Positions 7,972 to 14,189 of a stretch of DNA of 37,949 nt are shown here, one piece after another. Made by a program: the position numbers and the translations under genes. The notes below the pieces were generated by a model, which saw only the letters and a list, made by a program, of their open reading frames with translations, ran no database searches and was not told the DNA's origin. Numbering within the stretch: the stretch's first letter is position 1; each line of letters starts with the position of its first letter. Origin of the DNA: a virus. Location: positions 1 to 37,949 of IMG/VR virus record IMGVR_UViG_3300026519_000028; one strand, given 5' to 3'.

Positions 7972-8435
7972 GTTGCATCCTCCAGGATGTTTTCAGGTTC
8001 AGGTTTCATGCCACGCACCAGCCACGCTTGCACGTCAAAACCCGGGCAGGACTTCTCGCTCACTTCGTTATGGCCAATCACCCTCATGCCTGGATACTTG
8101 ACCGTAATGCCGGAGACGAACTCTCTCAACGCCGTCCACTGCGCGGGACTAAACCGGTCGGTGCCCACCAGGCAGATGCCGATGGATGACTGGTTATGGC
8201 CACGCGCATGGGCGCCAACCTCACGGAGGCCGCGACCAGTAGCCACCGCCCCGGAGATGTAGATGACAAAGTGATATCCAATATGGCGCAGCCCAGGCTG
8301 ATTGAATCCAACCAGTGTGGGCAGTCGCCGAAATCCGCGATCACGGTGCCAGCCGTCGATGTCATCAACGGTTGTCCAGCGCCCGTTCGGTGTCGCGGCG
8401 CAATGGATGATGAGAGTGTTTATGGTGCGTTCCAC
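7968..8435 (-). CDS. Endolysin: N-acetylmuramoyl-L-alanine amidase (type 2, T7 lysozyme-like)
   Basis: 155 residues. The zinc ligands expected for amidase_2/PGRP enzymes are visible: His11 in LIIHCAAT, His122 in VIGHNEV, and Cys130 in KSCPGFD. HARGHNQSSIGICLVG is the central conserved strand. The enzyme cuts the bond between muramic acid and L-alanine in peptidoglycan and releases progeny phage. There is no signal peptide, so it would need a holin or pinholin. The stop overlaps the start of the lipoprotein gene by ATGA. Confidence 0.93.
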   Translation of the reverse strand: MERTINTLIIHCAATPNGRWTTVDDIDGWHRDRGFRRLPTLVGFNQPGLRHIGYHFVIYISGAVATGRGLREVGAHARGHNQSSIGICLVGTDRFSPAQWTALREFVSGITVKYPGMRVIGHNEVSEKSCPGFDVQAWLVRGMKPEPENILEDAT

Positions 8436-8464
8436 CGCTACAGATTGTGGAACTTGAAGGGATG

Positions 8465-8500
8465 GCGCTAGAGGTGAATGGTTTCACCTCCAGCGCTTTT
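8465..8500. terminator. Strong hairpin in the gap before the lysis genes
   Basis: GCGCT and GAGGTGAA (8465-8469, 8471-8478) pair with TTCACCTC and AGCGC (8483-8490, 8492-8496), with one A/C mismatch and a TGGT loop. Four T follow on the plus strand only, so as an intrinsic terminator it would stop rightward (antisense) transcription rather than the leftward operon. As RNA in the leftward transcript it could stabilise or pause. A second perfect 9-bp stem (8540-8548 with 8555-8563) lies at the end of the next gene. The 116-base gap 8436-8551 holds no gene. Confidence 0.55.
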
Positions 8501-8551
8501 GGGAGGTAATGAAACGATCCTTCAGTGGCTGGCCGATGTCAAGGTTTGCGG

Positions 8552-9358
8552 CTACAAACCTTGCAGGTCCACGCCGCAGTTGTCCATAATCTTTCGCAGA
8601 GATCGCTTGTCAAAATCATCCATCCATGACACATCGGCATTGCCGAGGCCGGCAGAATGAATGACGTCAGCGGCAATCGTAGTCTCGCCGTGCAGGCTGA
8701 TGATCTCCGCCGCCGCGAACAAAACACCCTGCTCAAAAAAATCGGGTTTTCGCGCAGTACCTTCAACCGGTGTGCCAGGCGCGCCAACCGTTATGATTCG
8801 TTCTGCATCACGCGGGTCACGTATAAAGCCTTGATCAATCACTCTGTCCACCAGCATCTTGGTCAGGCGCACGTCATTGATGCAATAGTCGATGACGCCC
8901 CCGACTTCGCCGCGTTGCCAGGCGATCGGCGCCAGTGCCCCATTGCCGGATTTCTGCGCGCCAAAGTTTGCCGCCGCACAGGCATCCAGACCAAATCCAA
9001 TGTGCGTTGGGGATTCAAACTTTTTCGGCAACCCGGCGCCAGCCCAAATCTCGGCCAATAAATCCCATGATTTGTCGTCACTGACGTTCAGCCCGTTGGC
9101 GCGACACAGCGGATTGTCGAACGCCAACGAATTGAAACCAATCACCACATCAGTATCATCGACCAATGCCTGGAACGCTGACATATTGTCGCCGGTGAAG
9201 ACGCGATAGCGGTCCTCTGCATAATCGTAGGCGCAGATGACCGATATTCCCATGTTTTCGAAATCTCGCCAGCCATCACAGTATTCGATGCCTTCGATTC
9301 GCGGCTCATCTTTTTTTGCGATTGCTTTCACAATCTCGCAGTCATAAATGATCATCAT
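8552..9358 (-). CDS. Predicted DEDDy 3'-5' exonuclease-fold protein
   Basis: 268 residues. The start MMIIYDCEIV gives the ExoI pair Asp6-x-Glu8, VVIGFNSLAFDNP gives the ExoII-like Asn76/Asp81, and IDYCINDVRLT gives ExoIII Tyr158-xxx-Asp162. These are in the order and rough spacing of the DnaQ/RNase H-like family. A C-terminal extension of about 80 residues is unrecognised. Family enzymes remove nucleotides from DNA or RNA 3' ends. GAGG precedes the start; a second ATG at 9355 gives the better spacing. It is the first large gene after Mor, so it is probably in the middle region. Activity is inferred. Confidence 0.65.
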   Translation of the reverse strand: MMIIYDCEIVKAIAKKDEPRIEGIEYCDGWRDFENMGISVICAYDYAEDRYRVFTGDNMSAFQALVDDTDVVIGFNSLAFDNPLCRANGLNVSDDKSWDLLAEIWAGAGLPKKFESPTHIGFGLDACAAANFGAQKSGNGALAPIAWQRGEVGGVIDYCINDVRLTKMLVDRVIDQGFIRDPRDAERIITVGAPGTPVEGTARKPDFFEQGVLFAAAEIISLHGETTIAADVIHSAGLGNADVSWMDDFDKRSLRKIMDNCGVDLQGL

Positions 9359-9395
9359 TTGTCCTCGTGTCTTTGGTTTGGAGTGGCAGCAAACG

Positions 9396-9650
9396 TTACC
9401 GGTATGTCGGCTTGACGAAACCGGCCCGCTGCAGGCACTTGATCTGTGCCGATCTGGCGTTGTAGGAAAACAAGGTCATCTGCACATCCATGAAATTTTC
9501 CGGTATTTCATGATCGCCAGCGGTTTTCTGGACTTCCAACTGCATAGCCTGCATACCGTCCAGGCGCGCCTCGTTGATCTCGTTGGCAACCTGCTCCCAT
9601 ACCTTGCCAGTTCTCTCGTCGAGGGGTGGCAGATCCATCTCGTCAATCAT
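9396..9650 (-). CDS. Small acidic helical protein, unknown function
   Basis: 84 residues from the ATG at 9650, chosen because GGAGA lies nine bases before it; the open frame continues upstream into the neighbouring gene. The sequence is helical (KVWEQVANEINEARLDGMQA) with a basic C-terminus (AGFVKPTYR). No motif is recognised. It is tightly packed after a small membrane-protein gene in the Mor-proximal block. Confidence 0.6.
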   Translation of the reverse strand: MIDEMDLPPLDERTGKVWEQVANEINEARLDGMQAMQLEVQKTAGDHEIPENFMDVQMTLFSYNARSAQIKCLQRAGFVKPTYR

Positions 9651-9828
9651 TTGTGTTTCTCCTTTGAGTTTTCCACGCATCAATAATGTCGTAGAGATCC
9701 TTTCCGTCTTTGAATTTTTGCCACACCATGTTCATCACCCATGCCGAGAAAAAGGCCATGCCCAGCATGACAAAAAAGAGTGCGCTCAGTACCCCAATCC
9801 AGTAGAAAGCCGTTTCGTAAACAGTCAC
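9643..9828 (-). CDS. Small single-span membrane protein
   Basis: 61 residues from the GTG at 9828, which has GAGGAGGG six bases upstream and overlaps the previous stop as GTGA. FYWIGVLSALFFVMLGMAFF is a membrane helix that continues into SAWVMNMVW, and a charged tail KTQRRNTND follows. It could be a holin-like or superinfection-exclusion protein, but nothing in the sequence decides this. It lies far from the amidase, which argues weakly against a holin. Confidence 0.65.
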   Translation of the reverse strand: MTVYETAFYWIGVLSALFFVMLGMAFFSAWVMNMVWQKFKDGKDLYDIIDAWKTQRRNTND

Positions 9829-10082
9829 GCGCGACCCTCCTCTGCAAAATTGTTTGCGGCGTTGTCTGACGCAATTTCCCTTAACCACCCCACAGCTCTC
9901 CTGACGGCAAGCAATTCTGTCGACGCGGTAATCGGCAACACCAAATCGCCAGCGCAAGCCCGAAAGACGGGCTCCATGTCTTCGATATCCATGCGCGCGG
10001 TAACGCCAACGTCAAGCAGAAAACGCGCACGTTCACGCCTCGACTCGAGGCGCTCGAACTGTTCAATCAGATGCTCTCTCAT
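9825..10082 (-). CDS. Small helical protein next to Mor, unknown function
   Basis: 85 residues from the ATG at 10082, with AGGAGA about nine bases before it inside the 3' end of the mor gene. The N-terminus is strongly helical and charged (MREHLIEQFERLESRRERAR). Two cysteine- or proline-containing turns follow. It overlaps mor by 20 bases and the next gene by 4, so translation is probably coupled. No family recognised. Confidence 0.6.
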   Translation of the reverse strand: MREHLIEQFERLESRRERARFLLDVGVTARMDIEDMEPVFRACAGDLVLPITASTELLAVRRAVGWLREIASDNAANNFAEEGRA

Positions 10083-10494
10083 CAAATAAATCTCCTGTTG
10101 TGTTTGCCGCATCGGCGTCGATATCAGCCGTCAAATTGAACACGTGGCGGCGGGTCAGGTTGTATTCCCGTGCGATCTGCGACACGGTCTGTTGCTGTCT
10201 CGCGTTGCGGATGGCGTGATTGCGGATCTGCAATATGAACTTGTCCTTCTTCGGCAGTTCCAGGCACTTACCGCCAAAGGCCTCGGCCAGAGCAGCAAGC
10301 GCGCTCTGGCTCAACACCTCACGCAACACCTGGCATCGCTCAGGCCGCATAGGGATGCGCACCCGGTTGCCGCCCCTGGCGTCTATCAGACGCAGCGTCT
10401 CTGGCAGCCCGATCACGCGCGCGATCATCCTGATCTGTGGCGGTAGCAGTGACTCGTCGATCAGCTCGAGGTCGATATCGCGCACCTCATTCAT
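10063..10494 (-). CDS. mor: Mor-type transcription activator
   Basis: 143 residues of the Mor/C activator family. The N-terminal half (ESLLPPQIRMIARVIGLPETLRLI) is the dimerisation part. The C-terminal half (NARQQQTVSQIAREYNLTRRHVFNLT) is a helix-turn-helix of the family's usual shape. In Mu, Mor made from the early transcript turns on the middle promoter, which then yields the late activator C. Only one such activator was found here, so it may serve both steps. It overlaps the gemA stop and has GAAGG before its start. Confidence 0.9.
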   Translation of the reverse strand: MNEVRDIDLELIDESLLPPQIRMIARVIGLPETLRLIDARGGNRVRIPMRPERCQVLREVLSQSALAALAEAFGGKCLELPKKDKFILQIRNHAIRNARQQQTVSQIAREYNLTRRHVFNLTADIDADAANTTGDLFDERASD

Positions 10495-10936
10495 CGATCT
10501 TCACCTTCTCGCGCCGCGCCCAGTCCTTCAACGCTTCGATGCAATCGTTGAGTTTGCGTGATGTCGCCCAGTCGAGGCGCGCAACGCCCGTCAGTCGCGC
10601 ACACCACTTCGTCATGGCGGCCTCGCCTGGCTGGCGCACCACACCGGCGTCGGCCAGCACATTCCACAACCGGGTGATCTTCGCAATGCGCGGCTTGCGC
10701 CAGTCAGCGATGCGGCTGACGGCTGTGCGCTTTGGTCTGAAGCCAAGGCGCACCATTTCATCCACGACATGCGAAAGTGTTGGCAGCGGCAGCGTCGTGG
10801 CGGATATTCGCCCCTCGACATCGGTCGCGCCGTGACGGGCGAGGAGCTGCCGGTACGCGTCATCGCTCATGCACAGCTCGCGTTTCCCAACAGCCAGTAA
10901 CTGGTAATAACGGGTACGGCGCTTGTCGGCAGGCAT
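10487..10936 (-). CDS. gemA: GemA/gp16 family regulator (DUF1018)
   Basis: 149 residues with the family pattern KRRTRYYQLLAVGKRELCMSDDAYRQLLARHGATD at the start, and a later LTGVARLDWATSRKLNDCIEALKDW. Mu GemA modulates host gene expression and DNA gyrase-related functions. The gene sits just before mor, the same relative order as in Mu, and overlaps its start by 8 bases. The exact molecular activity is not evident. Confidence 0.88.
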   Translation of the reverse strand: MPADKRRTRYYQLLAVGKRELCMSDDAYRQLLARHGATDVEGRISATTLPLPTLSHVVDEMVRLGFRPKRTAVSRIADWRKPRIAKITRLWNVLADAGVVRQPGEAAMTKWCARLTGVARLDWATSRKLNDCIEALKDWARREKVKIDE

Positions 10937-10949
10937 CGTGACGGCTCCG

Positions 10950-11111
10950 TTACTGCGCGGCAGGGATCAGCCGGATCTCGACGACTTCATGGATGTCGAA
11001 GCCGTTGGTTCCATGACAGTGATTGTTGATCAGCACGGACCAGTCAAATTCGGAAAAGGTCTGCGCCTTCAACACCCCACCCTGCAGATAGATCACTTCG
11101 AATTTTTTCAT
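10950..11111 (-). CDS. Small 53-residue early protein, unknown function
   Basis: This reading frame starts at the ATG at 11111 with GGAGG six bases upstream, a very good ribosome site. It ends with TAA at 10950-10952, 13 bases before gemA. The protein begins MKKFEVIYLQGGVL and ends IHEVVEIRLIPAAQ; it looks like a small alpha/beta protein and has a single cysteine. No family recognised. It fills an otherwise empty gap between gemA and the dyad cluster. Confidence 0.75.
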   Translation of the reverse strand: MKKFEVIYLQGGVLKAQTFSEFDWSVLINNHCHGTNGFDIHEVVEIRLIPAAQ

Positions 11112-11300
11112 GCTGCGCCTCCGTGGCATATGTCAGTGATGAAATTTCCCGGCGCCGCATAGGGGCGGCGCCGGGAAAGGTGGCCCGTCTCGTGGGCCGG
11201 TCGGCCGCGTCACCCAGGTGGGAGGTAAGTCTCCCAGGCCGCTGCTGCCGGTGTTTGCGCCACCGCCGGCTGGGCGCCTCCATTGCGGAGGACGGATGTA
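11112..11300. other. Non-coding stretch with a cluster of strong dyads
   Basis: No gene with a convincing start is seen here between gam and the 53-aa gene. A perfect 14-bp stem pairs 11145-11158 (TTTCCCGGCGCCGC) with 11165-11178, loop ATAGGG. A second short hairpin is CCTCC...GGAGG (11279-11292 area), and further dyads with GGCC and GGGAG motifs lie between. No T-run follows on the minus strand. It could fold as a structured leader or attenuator within the leftward early transcript, or mark the early/middle boundary. Confidence 0.6.
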
Positions 11301-11843
11301 CTATGCCGCCCGGGCCTTCTTGACCGGCTCCGCGCGCTCGATCTGGCTTTCGAACGGCTTGGCCACGAATTCCTCCTTCTGGGAGATCGTGATGCCCTTC
11401 ACGCCCTCGATGCGTTCCGGGTCGTTCAGAATCGCCTCCTTGTTGACTTCTTCCTTGGTGCGCACCAGATCGCCAAGGCCGAGGCTTTTGAGGTTCCTGA
11501 TGACCGTCTCCGCGCCGGTTACCCTCACGGAGGGCGGAGACGTGCGCCAGGACAACTCTCCGGATGACAGTTTGGCCGTCTTGCTCTTGCCCTTGAGCAG
11601 GTCGTGCTTGTTGGCCTCAGCCCAGGCATGCAGCGCCTGAAACTTGGTGGTGATCACATCATTGAGCGGACTGGCCTCCTTCTCGAACCGGTCCTTGATG
11701 TCGGCCAGCCGCTCGTTCATGCGTGTTTCAATCACGGTCACCTTGCGCTGCAGGGTGCCGATCTCGGCCAGTAGCTGCTCGGCCTCTGTCTGGTTGGTGG
11801 GCGCCTCGATGGCGGCGGCCTTGATGCGCGTGGGTTTCCTCAT
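11301..11843 (-). CDS. gam: Host-nuclease inhibitor Gam
   Basis: 180 residues of the Mu Gam family, a Ku-like protein that binds DNA ends and shields them from RecBCD and other exonucleases. The long N-terminal coiled coil (ELLAEIGTLQRKVTVIETRMN-like run, residues about 20-60) and the ELSWRTSPPSVRV stretch are hallmarks. The C-terminal half (KEAILNDPERIEGVKGITISQ) is also typical. An AGGAGAAAGG ribosome site precedes the ATG. It lies in the early block, as in Mu. Confidence 0.93.
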   Translation of the reverse strand: MRKPTRIKAAAIEAPTNQTEAEQLLAEIGTLQRKVTVIETRMNERLADIKDRFEKEASPLNDVITTKFQALHAWAEANKHDLLKGKSKTAKLSSGELSWRTSPPSVRVTGAETVIRNLKSLGLGDLVRTKEEVNKEAILNDPERIEGVKGITISQKEEFVAKPFESQIERAEPVKKARAA

Positions 11844-12232
11844 TACCTTTCTCCTTCAGTTTTCAGTTCCAGTTTGTGCTGCTCGATAACATCACTCATG
11901 GGAATGCGCCGCAGCGCCGCCTCCTGGCGCAAGCCGCTCATGGCCCGCGAGTGAAACGTGTTGATGGTGGACGCCAGTTCATCATCGTTGCGCGCCCAGA
12001 AATAGCCGCCACAGCGGCCGCCCTTGAAGCCGATTGGGCAGCCGTCGCGGCGCAGCTCTTCCACCAGGGATCTGACGATCCGTGTCTGGTCAATGCGCCG
12101 CCAGGGGATTACCGTCTCACCTGTCGCGCAGGCGAACACCTCCTCCTTTGTCACGCACATGTCCGGCCCCTGGTAGCGCTCGATGATCTCGCGTACCCGC
12201 TGCTTCGTTGCCTGGCGGTCGTCATCATTCAT
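11843..12232 (-). CDS. Early protein, possible winged-helix domain
   Basis: 129 residues. VTKEEVFACATGETVIPWRRIDQTRIVRSLVEELRRDG followed by GGYFWAR reads like a helix-turn-helix with a C-terminal wing. A helical tail (MSGLRQEAALRRIPMSDVIEQ) follows. Similar proteins sit beside Gam in other Mu-like phages. A role in DNA binding is an inference. It overlaps gam by one base and the next gene by 4. Confidence 0.7.
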   Translation of the reverse strand: MNDDDRQATKQRVREIIERYQGPDMCVTKEEVFACATGETVIPWRRIDQTRIVRSLVEELRRDGCPIGFKGGRCGGYFWARNDDELASTINTFHSRAMSGLRQEAALRRIPMSDVIEQHKLELKTEGER

Positions 12233-12786
12233 TGCTGTTTCCTCTCAAGCGGCCCCTTCCACCCCTTGGGTGGTCGGGACCTCGGTTGCTGGTTGTCGCC
12301 CTCCGTCTTGCCGGCCAGCAGCTGGCCGACAGGCACCGCGCCGGCGGTGCTTCCAGCGCGGCCGCGCTGCCGTTGCCGCTCGATATTCCGCTGCTCCACC
12401 TGCCCGGCCTGCTGCTCGCCAAGGTTGGCCATCATGCCCAGCAGATAACCGTTGCTTTTCAGCGGCAGGCGCAGGTCCGGCGACGGGTGGTCTACCAGTT
12501 TTGTCATGGCGTCCGCCCACTGCTGGGCCGTCACCACATAGGTGTTGCGGTTGCGGGTCACCTGCGCCGCCGTGATCATCGGAGCCAGCTCCTGCGTCAG
12601 CTTCAGCATGCGGCTCCAGCGCAGCCCCTGCGTGGGCGGCTTGAACAGCCGCAAGTACTGCATGAGCGGCCGGATCACGACAGGCGGCAAACCGGTCAGC
12701 AACTCGACAAATCGCCGCCCGTCACCGTCCTCCATCGCCTGGCCCAGGTTGAACCTGGCGCCGCAATCCGGGCAGTTCAGTTGCAT
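12229..12786 (-). CDS. Early protein with half zinc ribbon, unknown function
   Basis: 185 residues starting MQLNCPDCGARFNLGQA, a CPDC knuckle with no second pair in the chain. The middle is helical and includes LTQELAPMITAAQVTRNRN. The C-terminal 50 residues are basic, glutamine-rich and probably disordered (QPRSRPPKGWKGPLERKQQ). Such proteins accompany MuA/MuB in transposable phages, and a role in replication is guessed from position only. Confidence 0.7.
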   Translation of the reverse strand: MQLNCPDCGARFNLGQAMEDGDGRRFVELLTGLPPVVIRPLMQYLRLFKPPTQGLRWSRMLKLTQELAPMITAAQVTRNRNTYVVTAQQWADAMTKLVDHPSPDLRLPLKSNGYLLGMMANLGEQQAGQVEQRNIERQRQRGRAGSTAGAVPVGQLLAGKTEGDNQQPRSRPPKGWKGPLERKQQ

Positions 12787-12917
12787 GGCGGCTCGTTCTC
12801 TTCCCGGTCGCCCTCGGGCGGCTGAATGTCCATCATCATCGCGTCATAGGCCCACCATATTGCGAGGCCGAGACAGACCAGCATCCCCAAAAAAAACATT
12901 ATCAACGCCGTCATCAT
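12777..12917 (-). CDS. Very small membrane protein
   Basis: 46 residues from the ATG at 12917, two bases after the previous stop. The first half, MMTALIMFFLGMLVCLGLAI plus WWAY, is one membrane helix. The second half is acidic (PPEGDREENEPPC). No family recognised. Superinfection exclusion or a membrane-anchored early factor are both possible. Confidence 0.6.
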   Translation of the reverse strand: MMTALIMFFLGMLVCLGLAIWWAYDAMMMDIQPPEGDREENEPPCN

Positions 12918-12919
12918 GA

Positions 12920-13135
12920 TCAGTCCGCCTGTCGTCGAAGGAGAGAAGGAAGCGATTTGCCAGCATGCGGCTCTGTCGCACCACACCAGGAACACGGCTC
13001 GCCGCATTCGATCATCAACGGCCCGTCGACAGGGCAGTCATGCGCCCACATTCCCTTGTCGCTGGCTGCATCGATGCGCGCTTGCACCTCACGTTGTCGT
13101 GGCAATAACGGCAAGTATCCATTCATCTCATTCAT
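12920..13135 (-). CDS. Small Cys-rich early protein, probable zinc binder
   Basis: 71 residues from the ATG at 13135, with AAGGAGA eight bases before it; it starts just after the MuB stop. It has CPVDGPLMIECGEPCSWCGA, four cysteines in a pattern suited to one zinc site. Function is unknown; comparable small zinc proteins follow the B gene in some Mu-like phages. Confidence 0.65.
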   Translation of the reverse strand: MNEMNGYLPLLPRQREVQARIDAASDKGMWAHDCPVDGPLMIECGEPCSWCGATEPHAGKSLPSLLRRQAD

Positions 13136-13136
13136 G

Positions 13137-14171
13137 TCAAAATCTCCTTGTGGCGGAAAACCCCAGCAGCTTCTGGCCGACCTCAAAGATCAGCCGCGGT
13201 GTCAGGTCCATTCCTTTGTTCAATCCGTAGTCGCGCACGCCGGGAATCAGGCTTCTGGCCAGCACGCGCGCAGAGCCGTCGCAGACCTGCCAAAAGGCGT
13301 CATGCACCTCGTCATCCAGGTCGTGGTCAGGCAATGCCGCCGTGCAGATGGCGCGGGCGTCATCCGCGGTAATGCTCTTGATGACCGCCGGCCAGAAGCC
13401 GACACGGGAACTGATCTGGCCGAAGCGCCCGTGCGGATCCTTGATCAACGGTTTGAGTTTCTCGGTGCCGGACAGCACAACGCCGATCTCCGCCAGGTCA
13501 GAGATGCGGCGCACATATTCCAGGGTTTGCGCGGTGACCGTTTCCGCCTCATCGATGATCAGCAGGCTGTCCGTTCCCTTCAGGGCGCGGATCACCGCCG
13601 CCAGCTTCTCCGCCTTGGTGCCTGCGCTGTAACGGTTCGTCTTGTGGACCACCGCGCCGGTCAGCTCGACCAGGTGCGACATCAATACGGTCGCATTCAT
13701 GTCCGCCGTGGCCTCCACCAGGTACACGCCGCTGTGTTCCCGCGCATACCGCCGCACGCTCTCCGTCTTGCCGGTGCCGACGTAGGCGCTCACCACGCCG
13801 AAATTGCGGTACATGTGCGCCCGCGTGCAGGCCGCCACCGCCGCGCGGTAAACGCTGGTCTCGACGAAGGGAGCTGGTGCCGCCCTGCTGCGCTCTCCGT
13901 CACGGGCAATCACTTCCAGCGCGGCGTCCAGTTGCCGCGTGGGTGGCGACGGATACTTGCCCAGCAGGATATTGTTCATCGCGGACTGTGAAACGCGGAT
14001 GCTGGTGGCCAGCTTTGTCTGCGTGCGCCGGTTCGCATAACCAGGCTCATGCACCTGGCCGTCATTGATCCAGGCGATGATCCGCCGGACCTTGTCCCGA
14101 TCGTCCTCGGTGTAAGACGGCGACCACTCGGTGGGCACCTCTGCCAGGCTGGCGGTGTGTTCGATTTTCAT
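13137..14171 (-). CDS. B: Transposition target protein B (AAA+ ATPase, MuB family)
   Basis: 344 residues. The Walker A motif is VGTGKTE (131-137) and Walker B is LLIIDEAE (203-210). Residues about 45-90 contain a helix-turn-helix (TKLATSIRVSQSAMNNILLGKY), like the N-terminal domain of MuB. MuB filaments on target DNA, stimulates the transposase and gives target immunity. It lies directly downstream of the transposase gene with an 18-base gap. It is slightly longer than Mu B (312). Confidence 0.93.
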   Translation of the reverse strand: MKIEHTASLAEVPTEWSPSYTEDDRDKVRRIIAWINDGQVHEPGYANRRTQTKLATSIRVSQSAMNNILLGKYPSPPTRQLDAALEVIARDGERSRAAPAPFVETSVYRAAVAACTRAHMYRNFGVVSAYVGTGKTESVRRYAREHSGVYLVEATADMNATVLMSHLVELTGAVVHKTNRYSAGTKAEKLAAVIRALKGTDSLLIIDEAETVTAQTLEYVRRISDLAEIGVVLSGTEKLKPLIKDPHGRFGQISSRVGFWPAVIKSITADDARAICTAALPDHDLDDEVHDAFWQVCDGSARVLARSLIPGVRDYGLNKGMDLTPRLIFEVGQKLLGFSATRRF

Positions 14172-14189
14172 GTGCTACAATTCCCCTTG

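Noticed and set aside
9643-9828. The small membrane protein as the phage holin
   Set aside because: It lies with Mor-region genes, far from the amidase, and has one clear membrane span only; left as unassigned.
12957-13991. A 344-codon plus-strand frame opposite the MuB gene
   Set aside because: MuB has Walker motifs on the other strand; this frame is low in hydrophobic structure, rich in Arg/His/Gln, and has no ribosome site.
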